DNA of 64,000 bases from Alistipes sp. Lineage in GTDB: Bacteria > Bacteroidota > Bacteroidia > Bacteroidales > Rikenellaceae. The notes beneath the pieces were generated by a model, which did not search any database, was not told the origin of the DNA, and was given only the letters and a program-made list of their open reading frames with translations. The translations under genes and the position numbers were made by a program. Location: positions 1 through 64,000 of the forward strand of contig JAGAPT010000006.1 in NCBI GenBank assembly GCA_017623115.1, read 5' to 3'. Positions 54,589-62,746 of the stretch are shown here, piece after piece. Position 1 is the first letter of the stretch; the number at the start of each line of letters is the position of its first letter.

Positions 54589-55431
54589 ATGGAGAATCCT
54601 CGTTTTACGATTGCGCTGATCTACGATTTTGACGGCACGTTGGCGCCGGGCAACATGCAGGAGTATGATTTTATTCCTGCGGTAGGCAAGAGCAACAAGG
54701 AGTTCTGGTCCGAGGCCAATACGTTGGCCGAAGAGCAGGATGCCGACATGGTGCTGACCTACATGGCCCGCATGATTCAGGAGGCCAAGTCGAAGGGGTT
54801 GTCGTTGCGTCGGGAGGCGTTTCAGGAGTCGGGCCGCAAGGTGAGCCTCTACCGAGGTGTGAAGGAGTGGTTCGGACGTATCAATCGTTATGGTGAGGAG
54901 CGTGGTATCCGCATCCTGCACTATATCAACTCGTCGGGTCTGACGGAGATTATCGAGGGCACAGAGATTGCGCACGAGTTCCGCAAAATCTACGCCTGCT
55001 CGTTCCTCTACGATGTCGATGGCATCGCCTATTGGCCGGCTGTGGCGGTTAACTATACCAACAAAACCCAGTTTATCTTCAAAATCAATAAGGGTGTCGA
55101 ATCGGTCTTCGATTCGACGCAGGTCAATCGCTATATCCCCGAAGATGATCGTCCCGTACCCTTCAAGCACATGATTTATGTGGGGGATGGTACAACCGAT
55201 ATCCCCTGCATGCGTCTGGTGAAGAACTTTGGTGGCCACTCGATTGCCGTCTTCAACCCTGCACAGCGGGATGCCCGCAAGCATATGGCGACCCTGATTC
55301 GGGATAACCGCGTGAATCACGTCTGCCCGGCCGACTATTCCGAAGGAGGCGAGATGGATCGCTTGGTGAAGACGATTATCGATAAGATGGAGCTCGATGC
55401 CCGCTTGGAAAAGATGCAGGTAGGCAAGTAA
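54589..55431 (+). CDS. HAD-superfamily hydrolase
   Basis: 280 residues, cytoplasmic. HAD motif I is IYDFDGTLAPGN (Asp nucleophile and acid-base Asp), motif II likely in LHYINSSGLTEII, motif III Lys in KTQFIFKINKG, and motif IV IYVGDGTTDIPCMRL. The large helical insertion (about 30-90) after motif I fits a C1-type cap as in phosphoserine phosphatases. Homologues are common in Bacteroidetes but their substrate is not known. No operon partner; a repeat region separates it from rdgB. Confidence 0.88.
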   Translation: MENPRFTIALIYDFDGTLAPGNMQEYDFIPAVGKSNKEFWSEANTLAEEQDADMVLTYMARMIQEAKSKGLSLRREAFQESGRKVSLYRGVKEWFGRINRYGEERGIRILHYINSSGLTEIIEGTEIAHEFRKIYACSFLYDVDGIAYWPAVAVNYTNKTQFIFKINKGVESVFDSTQVNRYIPEDDRPVPFKHMIYVGDGTTDIPCMRLVKNFGGHSIAVFNPAQRDARKHMATLIRDNRVNHVCPADYSEGGEMDRLVKTIIDKMELDARLEKMQVGK

Positions 55432-55434
55432 TAA

Positions 55435-55537
55435 AAGAGGAAAGAGGAGAGAGGAGAGAAGAATTGGGGAAATCGGGAATTTTTGAGCGCACACCCAAAC
55501 CTCCCAAAATTCTCAAAATTCCCAAACCTCCCAAAAC
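55435..55537. repeat. Purine-rich intergenic repeat with long-range inverted repeat
   Basis: AGAGGAAAGAGGAGAGAGG is followed by GGGAATTTTTGAG, which pairs with CTCAAAATTCCC further on (one bulged T), plus repeated CCTCCCAAAA units. The order, purine tract then TTGGG...CCCAA hairpin, equals that at 21195-21275. Confidence 0.6.
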
Positions 55538-55544
55538 AACAACT

Positions 55545-56126
55545 ATGAAAATAATTTTTGCGACGAATAATGCTCACAAGTTGAGCGAGGTACAAGCCGT
55601 CTTGGGCGAGGGGTTCGAGTTGGTGACTCCGCGCCAATGCGGTGTTGAGGAGGAGATACCCGAAACGGCGGATACGTTGGAGGGAAATGCCCGTCAGAAG
55701 GCGCGTTATCTCTACGAGCGCACGGGACTCGACTGCTTTGCCGACGACACCGGCCTGGAGGTCGAGGCGTTGGGGGGTGCTCCGGGTGTTCATTCGGCTC
55801 GTTATGCAACCGATGGTCACGACTTTGCTGCCAACAACCGCCTGCTGTTGAAGAATATGGAGGGTGTAGCGAATCGCCGGGCCCGTTTCCGTACGGCAAT
55901 CTGCCTGATTGAAGGGGGCGAGGAGCACCTCTTCGAGGGGATTGTCGAGGGGCATATCATCGACCATGAGGCGGGTAGCGAGGGTTTTGGCTACGACCCG
56001 CTGTTTACCCCCGAGGGCTTCGAGCGTACCTTTGCCGAGATGTCGGCCGAGGAGAAGAACGACATCTCGCATCGTGGGCGTGCCGTGCGTCGCTTGGTGG
56101 CCTATTTGCAGGAGCGAAACAAATAG
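55545..56126 (+). CDS. rdgB: dITP/XTP pyrophosphatase (RdgB/HAM1 family)
   Basis: 193 residues from ATG at 55545; an in-frame start at 55464 lies in repeat sequence and adds a low-complexity Pro/Lys tail. Removes ITP, dITP and XTP from the nucleotide pool. [36 protein letters not shown] with catalytic acids, [12 protein letters not shown] and the C-terminal [14 protein letters not shown] are present. folE follows 14 bp later, so they are probably co-transcribed. Confidence 0.97.
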   Translation: MKIIFATNNAHKLSEVQAVLGEGFELVTPRQCGVEEEIPETADTLEGNARQKARYLYERTGLDCFADDTGLEVEALGGAPGVHSARYATDGHDFAANNRLLLKNMEGVANRRARFRTAICLIEGGEEHLFEGIVEGHIIDHEAGSEGFGYDPLFTPEGFERTFAEMSAEEKNDISHRGRAVRRLVAYLQERNK

Positions 56127-56140
56127 CCTACATTTGCCCT

Positions 56141-56746
56141 ATGGAATCGAATTTCAAGAAAGAGGAGCAGTACAATCCCGAGACGATTGAACGACTGAAG
56201 GAGCATTATACCGATGTGTTGCGCCTGCTGGGCGAGGACCCCGAGCGTGAAGGGCTCGTGAAGACCCCTGAGCGCATGGCCAAGGCGATGTGCTTCCTGA
56301 CGAAGGGCTACGAGGAGAATCCGTTGGAGATCATCCGTTCGGCGATGTTCCGTGAGGAGTATAAGCAGATGGTGCTGGTGAAGGATATCGAGCTCTACTC
56401 GATGTGCGAACACCACCTGCTACCTTTCTATGGCAAGGCGCATGTTGCCTACATCCCCAATGGTCACATCACGGGCCTCTCGAAGATAGCCCGTGTGGTG
56501 GAGTGCTTTGCGCGTCGCTTGCAGGTGCAGGAGCGGTTGACGGTGCAGATTCGTGATTGCATCCAGGAGGCATTGAATCCGATGGGTGTGGCCGTAGTCA
56601 TCGAGGCGAGCCACATGTGTATGCAGATGCGGGGTGTCGAGAAGCAGCAGTCGGCTACCACCACCTCAGCCTTTACGGGCATCTTCCTCTCGGACCACCG
56701 CACACGCGAGGAGTTTATGAACCTGATATCGCATAAATATCGGTAG
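56141..56746 (+). CDS. folE: GTP cyclohydrolase I
   Basis: 201 residues. First step of tetrahydrofolate synthesis, GTP to 7,8-dihydroneopterin triphosphate, also the source of the QueD substrate. Zinc ligands are the Cys and His in [10 protein letters not shown] and the Cys in [29 protein letters not shown] and the final [16 protein letters not shown] complete the type IA signature. No other folate gene is adjacent. Confidence 0.98.
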   Translation: MESNFKKEEQYNPETIERLKEHYTDVLRLLGEDPEREGLVKTPERMAKAMCFLTKGYEENPLEIIRSAMFREEYKQMVLVKDIELYSMCEHHLLPFYGKAHVAYIPNGHITGLSKIARVVECFARRLQVQERLTVQIRDCIQEALNPMGVAVVIEASHMCMQMRGVEKQQSATTTSAFTGIFLSDHRTREEFMNLISHKYR

Positions 56747-56766
56747 TATACGCCTGCCCAACCAAA

Positions 56767-56802
56767 AAGACCCCCATAGTCCGTAACGGCTGTGGGGGTC
56801 TT
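56767..56802. terminator. Terminator of folE
   Basis: AAGACCCCCA (56767-56776) pairs with TGGGGGTCTT (56793-56802); an inner CCG/CGG pair tightens the loop. Weak T tract. Confidence 0.7.
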
Positions 56803-56823
56803 GTGTTTGTTGGATGTTTCTGG

Positions 56824-57450
56824 TTAGAACGAGATACCGAGTCGGAATCCGAAACTCTGGATGCCGCTGACGCTGTAGGTGAGCAGGTCGCCACTATTGG
56901 TCGAATAGCTGTAATAGAGGGCGGCATGGAATCCGAAACGCATGTCGGGGCGTGGAAAAATCGAGACGCCCACCTCGGGTGAGAGGTAAAAACCCCACGT
57001 GTCTGTGTATTGCTTGTAGACGTAATAGTAGGAGGATATTTGTGCCCACGAAGCACCGAGTTTCATGCCGGCATAGGGCTGAAAGACCGAGTCGGTCAGC
57101 CAGTTGTAACGCCCCGAAACACCAAACGGCAACTGGAAGATGGCGTGTTTCTGGCTCGTGGTCAGCGCATTGCCGTTGTCGAGCGTGAGCGTCTGGCGTG
57201 GAATCTTCTCGAAGTTCGTCTGGTAGTTGATGAATCCACCGATGGTAATGGCATCAGTCAGAAAGTAACCACCCTCAAAGTTCATCCCCCACCCCGAGAA
57301 TTTGTCGGCAAAGTCGGTCGAGAGGGGCATGCCTAACTGCCAATCGATGTTGAAATAGCTGTTCGGGAGCACCTGTGCCGAACTGCTGTGGATGCCGACG
57401 AGGAGTGCAACGGCAGATGCTATGCTTTTCAGAAAGCGCAAAGTTTTCAT
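56824..57450 (-). CDS. Outer membrane beta-barrel protein
   Basis: 208 residues from ATG at 57450; longer in-frame starts overlap the upstream gene. Signal peptide ends near SSSAQ. The rest alternates aromatic strands and short turns (WGMNFEGGYFLTDAITIGGF, WGFYLSPEVGVSIFPRPD) and ends GFRLGISF with the terminal Phe recognised by the Bam complex, giving an eight-strand barrel prediction. Probably co-transcribed with the DUF4136 lipoprotein gene 26 bp upstream. Function unknown. Confidence 0.8.
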   Translation of the reverse strand: MKTLRFLKSIASAVALLVGIHSSSAQVLPNSYFNIDWQLGMPLSTDFADKFSGWGMNFEGGYFLTDAITIGGFINYQTNFEKIPRQTLTLDNGNALTTSQKHAIFQLPFGVSGRYNWLTDSVFQPYAGMKLGASWAQISSYYYVYKQYTDTWGFYLSPEVGVSIFPRPDMRFGFHAALYYSYSTNSGDLLTYSVSGIQSFGFRLGISF

Positions 57451-57476
57451 AATCATCCAATTTATTTTTGTGAGCG

Positions 57477-58145
57477 TTATTTTTTCAGATAGGGCGATTG
57501 TGCGAAGGCTTGTTCGAGAGCCTCGACGGCTGCTGCTGTTTCGAAGCGGTTGTTGCCGTCGATGAGGCCGCTGATGTAGGCATTCCACAGGATGGGCAGA
57601 CTCTTTCCGCTGCCCGATTCGCTATTCAGGTCGACCATCTCGACCAGGAGTGAGCCGGTCGTATAGCCGTAGTAGACGCTGAACGGGTAGTACCAACCAT
57701 ACCACGGCCCCCAGTAACTCGGCATCCAATAGTAGGGGTAATAGCCCCACCAATAGGGGTCGTTGTACCCTACGAAATAGGTGCTCTGCTCGACATAACT
57801 CGGTTGCAGACCGACATCGGCCGAGGTGCGCAGGGCTCCATCGGTGATGCGGGCATAGCCGAGGGCGTTGAGCTGGCTGACGATGGTGTTGATGAGGGTC
57901 ATGGCATCGGCATCTTTCCAATATTTCGAGACCTTTTCACCCTCCTCGTTGATGGCGTGGCTGCCGATCAACAGAATGCTGTCGGGGATGTAATAGGTGC
58001 CGATGGCGGAAAAATCGGCCGAGGCATCGTGAGCCGTGTAGACCAGATACTCATTGTCAAGACCCGATGTCGAGGGGTCTTTCTGGCAACTCGCGAGTGC
58101 CATGACACCCACGGTTGCAAGCAGGAGGAGTTGTTTGATTTTCAT
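57477..58145 (-). CDS. DUF4136 lipoprotein
   Basis: 222 residues from ATG at 58145, lipobox LASC (Cys20). The DUF4136 pattern is clear: SADFSAIGTYYIPDSILLIG at the start, INTIVSQLNALGYARITD in the middle, a Trp/Tyr-rich stretch (PYWWGYYPYYWMPSYWGPW) and SLLVEMVDLNSE followed by a final helix with AYISGLID. Such proteins sit in the outer membrane of many Gram-negatives; function unknown. Pairs with the downstream barrel gene. Confidence 0.88.
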   Translation of the reverse strand: MKIKQLLLLATVGVMALASCQKDPSTSGLDNEYLVYTAHDASADFSAIGTYYIPDSILLIGSHAINEEGEKVSKYWKDADAMTLINTIVSQLNALGYARITDGALRTSADVGLQPSYVEQSTYFVGYNDPYWWGYYPYYWMPSYWGPWYGWYYPFSVYYGYTTGSLLVEMVDLNSESGSGKSLPILWNAYISGLIDGNNRFETAAAVEALEQAFAQSPYLKK

Positions 58146-58217
58146 GTTGCGAAACGTGTTAAATGGTTTGTGCAACACCCAATCAAAATTTATACCGAAC
58201 GCAACGCCTCAAAAAAA

Positions 58218-58247
58218 GGCGTGTCCCAACAGTAAGTTGGACACGCC
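58218..58247 (-). terminator. Terminator of the UGSC-like gene
   Basis: GGCGTGTCCCAAC (58218-58230) pairs with GTTGGACACGCC (58236-58247), one bulged C; seven T residues follow on the minus strand. Confidence 0.85.
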
Positions 58248-58272
58248 CTTCAATCGGGTGTACGACCGGTTT

Positions 58273-60246
58273 TTAATGAATCTCAAATTCGCTTAAGGGT
58301 CGATAACCGGCCTCGGCCATCAGACGATCCCACGCCTTTGGAAGCTCGATGCGAACCGTTTCGAATCCGCCTCCGGGCATCGTCTGTACCTTGTTGCGAC
58401 TCTCATCGCCCGTAATCAGGTAGGCGGTCATCCCCTCCTGCATCGTGGCTACGGTCATGATCTCTGTCTCGGGCGTGTCGTGCCATACGGGAGGAGCCGT
58501 CAGCGAGGCTCCCTCGCTGCGTGTGAGGTGTCCCTGCCAGCGTTGCAGGTTGTGCCGCTCCTCGGGGGCACTGCCCGGATTGGCGTAGTAGTTGGCCAAG
58601 ACGCGCTCGTGCAGCGGACGGCGGGCCGTGCGCACCAATGCGCGGTCGAGTTGCTCGGGCGTGCGGTATTTCGAGGCTAAAATCGAGGCGATGGGCTTGG
58701 TCATCAGGATCGTGCGACTGGTCAGCGGCTTACCGCTGCCGAGGGCAAATTGTCCACGCTCGGCGATGTCCCAGGCAAGGAGTTCCATGAGTCGCTGCGG
58801 CTGCGTAGTCGAGGGGGCCATGTTGTTGCCCCAGAGCAGCGAGGAGGTGGCCGTGATGGTGTTGTCGTTCATGTGGTAGCCTTGGCGCACGTGGTAGGGT
58901 TTCCATCCCACTTCACGGCAGGCCGCCTCATCTTCAACCAGGCACCACGGCATCGGATAGCCGAACGTGCCCATACGATTCTGTCCGACGTAGTATCCGG
59001 CCAAGTTCATCATGGCCAGATTCAGGAAGCGTCCGATGACTACATTGGCCTGCTCCGAGATGGCTCCTTGTCCGCAGTCGATGCCGAGTTGGCGTGCTAC
59101 GGGGCCGTTGAGCCAGCACCAAGGAATCCAGGCGTGGGTGCTGGCCAGCGTGCGACGGAAGGCGGGTGCTCCCATTGCCTTGGTCAGGGCGATGAGGATG
59201 GGCATGTACTCGGGAGGGCATCCGGCCATCACGCCATTGACCGCCACGTGCCATACGGTTGTGTTGCGATGTGCTACGGGGAGCACGGCAACGGTCTCGT
59301 TCCAAGCGAGGTCGGTGTAGCGCAGGAAGGCCTCTACCCGTTCGAAGGTGGGTGGCGTGACGGGCAGTCCATCCGATTGATTCATCTCTCGGAAGTAGGC
59401 GTTTACCTCCTCCAGTGTACCATAGAAGACATCATCGCGCATGCCCTCCAGCCCCTGCTGCTTGGCTGTGGGGAACTCCTCTGCGCGAAGAGGCGTGGTC
59501 AGTGCCTCTACGAGGCGGGGCCAGAGCACCTCTCGGGTGTTTTTAATCAACATCTCCTGGGTGTGTGTGGCAAAGGCTCCGGGATAGATGGCAATGCGGG
59601 GTGCGCCCACGCCGTTGTTGCGAGCGGTGTAGAGCACCTGCTCGACAAAGCCCGGTGCCGCAATGGCTACGGCCGGAATACCGAGGTACTCGGCAGCGAT
59701 GCACGAGCCTACCTCTTTGGGGGTACAAAGACCACAGCCGCAGTTACCCGAGATGACAGCATCGACCTTCTTGCGGCGCAAGGCCTCTTGGAACTCCTCC
59801 TTCGAGCGGCGCACAACACCCGGTGCAGGATAGACACCGGCGGCTCCCACCTCCTCGAAGAGCAGGACTCGCGCCGAGGGGTAGTGCTGCTCGATAAGTC
59901 GCTTCAGCTCGGGGTGTGTAATCGTGGCCATGAAACTCCCGCCGACCAAGGCGATGGTCTTTCCCTCGAGGGTCGTAAGGCGGGGAGCCTGCTGAATCAT
60001 CGGAACGGTGGAGTAGCCGATGGGTGATACAACGGCATAGCCGGCTTCGGATGAGGCCGTTGCAACCGGTGTCGCCGTGTTTGGAGAAAGAGGTTGTGTT
60101 GTTGCGGTTTGTTGAGTGGGTGGCTGTGGGGTTGCATACTCGATTTTGCAGGTTTCATCGCAGACGATGCGCGACGATTGTGCCGATGCCCCGAAAATGA
60201 GCATCCATTGGGCAAGCAGTACGATGATGAGTCGTTTTTGTGTCAT
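58273..60246 (-). CDS. Exported UGSC-family protein with cysteine in place of selenocysteine
   Basis: 657 residues. Signal peptide (LAQWMLIFGASAQ) and a Thr/Pro/Gln-rich linker (about 40-65) come first. Residues about 90-260 resemble the UGSC domain: a TIALVGGSFMATITHPELKR start, then SGNCGCGLCTPKEVGSCIAA and GIPAVAIAAPGFVEQV. CGLC (171-174) aligns with the U-G-S-C motif, so Cys171 stands where other members have selenocysteine. Residues about 275-640 match the companion domain of this family (DGLPVTPPTFERVEAFL, AVNGVMAGCPPEYMPILIAL, NLNLAMMNLAG-like NLAMMNLAGYYVGQN). The family is known mainly from genome surveys and has no settled reaction. Export is the odd point, as cytoplasmic members have no signal peptide. 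Single gene with its own terminator. Confidence 0.6.
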   Translation of the reverse strand: MTQKRLIIVLLAQWMLIFGASAQSSRIVCDETCKIEYATPQPPTQQTATTQPLSPNTATPVATASSEAGYAVVSPIGYSTVPMIQQAPRLTTLEGKTIALVGGSFMATITHPELKRLIEQHYPSARVLLFEEVGAAGVYPAPGVVRRSKEEFQEALRRKKVDAVISGNCGCGLCTPKEVGSCIAAEYLGIPAVAIAAPGFVEQVLYTARNNGVGAPRIAIYPGAFATHTQEMLIKNTREVLWPRLVEALTTPLRAEEFPTAKQQGLEGMRDDVFYGTLEEVNAYFREMNQSDGLPVTPPTFERVEAFLRYTDLAWNETVAVLPVAHRNTTVWHVAVNGVMAGCPPEYMPILIALTKAMGAPAFRRTLASTHAWIPWCWLNGPVARQLGIDCGQGAISEQANVVIGRFLNLAMMNLAGYYVGQNRMGTFGYPMPWCLVEDEAACREVGWKPYHVRQGYHMNDNTITATSSLLWGNNMAPSTTQPQRLMELLAWDIAERGQFALGSGKPLTSRTILMTKPIASILASKYRTPEQLDRALVRTARRPLHERVLANYYANPGSAPEERHNLQRWQGHLTRSEGASLTAPPVWHDTPETEIMTVATMQEGMTAYLITGDESRNKVQTMPGGGFETVRIELPKAWDRLMAEAGYRPLSEFEIH

Positions 60247-60387
60247 GCAAGAAAAATGAAAAAATGTTTACTATAAGAGTCTGCTCGCATCAAAATGTTA
60301 ATTGGGTGATGGTTTTTTATGGAAAGAAGGTTGCGTCTTTTGACACCTAATAGGCTTATTCTGAATGGATAACCAACAAATTTACAC
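60247..60387. promoter_or_regulatory. Leader region of the UGSC-like gene
   Basis: TAAATTTG at 60384-60377 (minus) fits a -7 element about 130 nt before the ATG, though without a -33 element. I see no riboswitch fold in the remainder. Confidence 0.35.
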
Positions 60388-60472
60388 AAAAAAAAGGGGT
60401 CTGCGTTTCACAACGAATGACCCCTCTGGTTAGGTTAGTTAGGTTAATGAGTGTGGGGAACCCCACATTTGT
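60388..60472 (-). ncRNA. Candidate small RNA or attenuated leader
   Basis: About 85 nt between a canonical promoter and a strong terminator, too short for a gene. A first hairpin UGUGGG-GUUC-CCCACA lies near the 5' end (about 60468-60453), then a single-stranded pyrimidine/A stretch with repeats of AACCUAAC, then a terminator hairpin GGGGUC (60424-60419) with GACCCC (60401-60396), inner CGUU/AACG stem, and eight U residues. Either a free-standing RNA or an attenuator before the UGSC-like gene; sequence alone does not decide. Confidence 0.5.
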
Positions 60473-60477
60473 GAGAA

Positions 60478-60508
60478 CAAAGGTAAACCTTTTTTTTGAA
60501 TCACCAAA
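60478..60508 (-). promoter_or_regulatory. Promoter of the candidate small RNA
   Basis: On the minus strand TTTG (60508-60505), 19-nt spacer, TACCTTTG (60485-60478): a full match to the Bacteroidetes consensus, one of the best in this window. Confidence 0.75.
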
Positions 60509-60603
60509 TCTTTTTATGATATTTTTTCGTTTTTACCCCTTTTTTATTGATAAATCATAATTAAAATTTTTTAATATAATTATGTTTTGTAATTTTTTAC
60601 AAA

Positions 60604-61518
60604 TTATTCGGCATAAGCCATCGGTTCTTCGATGGGAGGAGCCGAGAGGGGTATCTGCGTCAGATGATGCTGACGATAGGCGGCAGGAGTCATTCGGTAT
60701 GCTCGCTTGAAGAGCTTGATATAGTGAGAGGTATTGGGGAAGGAACACTCGTTGCCAATCTCCGAAATCGACTTGGTTGTCGAGATGAGCAAGAGCCGAG
60801 AGTGAGTTAATCGTTGCTGCACATACCACTTGTGAGGTGGTAGGTTGAAGTGTCGGCGAAACTCTTTTTTGAAAGAGGTAAGCGAACGATTGGTTTTGGT
60901 TGCCAAATCCTCGATGGATACCATGCGGAAGATGTGATCGTAGATAATCTGCTCGAAGTTCTCCTGCTCCTTGTCTACCGAATTGAGGATGCGGTGTTTG
61001 AGGCATCCATCCTCCTGTGCAACGATGAGGTAGACGAGCTCGGTCATCTTGATGTTCTCGGCCGTCTCATCCCGATGAAACGAATGCTCGCGCAGATAGC
61101 TGTTCATGTTTTGAAAGAAGGTTTGAAGCGAGGATGAAGCCTCGGCTACCACAAACGAACCCGAGCGACACTGCTCGCAACAATGGTTGTTGGTAATCGT
61201 CAACCCATAGGTGACGTGCAGATGAAGCAGTACACGTTGCAGATTCTGCGGCGTGTAATAGAAGAGAATTTGCTCGAAGGGTTGTGTTCCGTCGGGTTGG
61301 CATTCGATGTAGTGGCGACCAATGTTCAGGTAGAACAACTCACCACGACCGACTACACGTCGTTTGTCGCCGTCGTAGATGCAGAGCCGACCACGCATGA
61401 CATACCCAATGGCATAACGCGACAGATGCAATGTTTCGATGCCGTTTGAACCCTTCTCGACGTATTTCACCATCATGGGCTCCTCGTTTGGTTGCGGAGA
61501 TTCGTGTGATAAAAACAT
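60604..61518 (-). CDS. AraC-family transcriptional regulator
   Basis: 304 residues from ATG at 61518; the longer start at 61563 lies inside the promoter. The N-terminal part (about 15-175) resembles the AraC-type cupin sensor (YVMRGRLCIYDGDKRRVVGR) but with no known ligand. The C-terminal about 100 residues are the double helix-turn-helix: SIEDLATKTNRSLTSFKKEF and SISEIGNECSFPNTSHYIKL, ending RMTPAAYRQHH. No target operon is obvious: the neighbours are the candidate RNA, the UGSC-like gene downstream and a membrane protein gene upstream. Confidence 0.92.
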   Translation of the reverse strand: MFLSHESPQPNEEPMMVKYVEKGSNGIETLHLSRYAIGYVMRGRLCIYDGDKRRVVGRGELFYLNIGRHYIECQPDGTQPFEQILFYYTPQNLQRVLLHLHVTYGLTITNNHCCEQCRSGSFVVAEASSSLQTFFQNMNSYLREHSFHRDETAENIKMTELVYLIVAQEDGCLKHRILNSVDKEQENFEQIIYDHIFRMVSIEDLATKTNRSLTSFKKEFRRHFNLPPHKWYVQQRLTHSRLLLISTTKSISEIGNECSFPNTSHYIKLFKRAYRMTPAAYRQHHLTQIPLSAPPIEEPMAYAE

Positions 61519-61560
61519 AATAATTTGTATAAAAAATTGAATGGTTGGTTTGTTTTCACA

Positions 61561-61568
61561 CAAATATA
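61561..61568 (-). promoter_or_regulatory. Promoter -7 element of the AraC-family gene
   Basis: TATATTTG on the minus strand, 42 nt before the ATG at 61518; overlaps the longer start candidate and so rules it out. Confidence 0.65.
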
Positions 61569-61656
61569 CAATATTATATTGTACAATTTACCCCCAAAAA
61601 GAGAAAAAAGACAGAAAAAGGGTTAAAACAACCTTTTAGGACAATCTGTCGGAGGC

Positions 61657-62658
61657 TTAATGAAGAAACATCAAGCCGATGGATGCTGCCAGTAATAACA
61701 GATAGAGTGTTTGAGCAATCGACTGATGGGTGCGGATAAAGAGCACCGGCAACAACAACGACGTCGGAACAGCAAGCACGCCCAAGAGCATCGTAGAGGC
61801 GTGGGGTAAGAGAAAGAGTAGCAATGTGCACCACACCAAGCGGCAGGCAAAACGCAGGATGTGGCGTGCCTTGGTGTTGATGGCGTAACTATTCGCCTGA
61901 AAGAGTACCATGGCGATGATCGTAAGCAGAAGCAGGCTTCCGACAAAGAGTTGCTGTGTTTGCGGAGCTTTCAGCGGGGCCTGGAGCCACTCGCCCTCCA
62001 TGAAGATGCGGTAGAGGGCCTCCATCGGAGCTGTAAAGGAGCCTCCGATGGCCCAATTCAGGTAACAGAGCGTAGCAACGGGGAACAAGAATCCGGCCAT
62101 TGCAACGACCCCCTCACGTATGGTGCGACGGAAAAGTGATGTGGCCAATGGGAGGGCAACTACCAACGGCAAGGTTGTGGGCTCGATGAGGAGCAGCAGT
62201 GCCAGAAACATTGCACCACGGAAGATGCGGTCAAATCCGAACCCATTCCGGTAACTCATGCAGAGATTCTTCACGGCAAGGGTGGTAAAGAGCGAGGCCA
62301 CTACGGTCGTGAGGTAATAACCTTCGCATAGGGCACTGCTCATCACCATACCATAGAGCGGAATGGCGATGCAGGTTCCTGTTCCATAGAGGTTGTAGCG
62401 TACCGTCAATCGTCCCAGCGTGGTCCCGGCAAAGAGCATCAGGATGCCGGCAATCCATGTACTCCACCCGGGATGCGCCACCTGCCAGTCGGCCAAAAAG
62501 TTGCCCAAGGGGACGATGGGCAGCAACTCGTGGTCGAATCCCTGTCGCACCTCCGCAATCGGTGTTCCGTCGGTAGCGCAGTGCATGCCGAGGACCACGA
62601 GCAGGACCAAACTCAGGAAGGCCGGGATGAGCGATTGTTTAATCAGGTTCAAACGCAT
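61657..62658 (-). CDS. Polytopic membrane protein of unknown function
   Basis: 333 residues from ATG at 62658, as the longer start (62685) lies in the -7 element. About nine or ten hydrophobic helices, for example AFLSLVLLVVLGMHC, AIPLYGMVMSSAL, MFLALLLLIEPTTLPLVVA and QTLYLLLLAASIGLMFL, with short polar loops. Similar proteins occur throughout Bacteroidales without known function; the arrangement recalls polytopic glycosyltransferase-related proteins, but no catalytic motif is visible. Divergent from rnhB. Confidence 0.75.
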   Translation of the reverse strand: MRLNLIKQSLIPAFLSLVLLVVLGMHCATDGTPIAEVRQGFDHELLPIVPLGNFLADWQVAHPGWSTWIAGILMLFAGTTLGRLTVRYNLYGTGTCIAIPLYGMVMSSALCEGYYLTTVVASLFTTLAVKNLCMSYRNGFGFDRIFRGAMFLALLLLIEPTTLPLVVALPLATSLFRRTIREGVVAMAGFLFPVATLCYLNWAIGGSFTAPMEALYRIFMEGEWLQAPLKAPQTQQLFVGSLLLLTIIAMVLFQANSYAINTKARHILRFACRLVWCTLLLFLLPHASTMLLGVLAVPTSLLLPVLFIRTHQSIAQTLYLLLLAASIGLMFLH

Positions 62659-62682
62659 CGGAAAAGGGGAATCATTGCAGGA

Positions 62683-62709
62683 CAAAATTACAAATTATTC
62701 GTAACTTTA
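62683..62709. promoter_or_regulatory. Divergent promoters, membrane protein (minus) and rnhB (plus)
   Basis: TAATTTTG on the minus strand (62690-62683) and TAACTTTA on the plus strand (62702-62709), 24 and 37 nt before the respective ATG codons. Confidence 0.55.
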
Positions 62710-62746
62710 CAACGTCGATTGCAAAAAGCGGTCGTGAAAGTGTGCC

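Noticed and set aside
58273..60246. UGSC-like gene as a selenoprotein with in-frame TGA
   Set aside because: The frame has no TGA; the motif is encoded with cysteine, and there is no need for a SECIS element.
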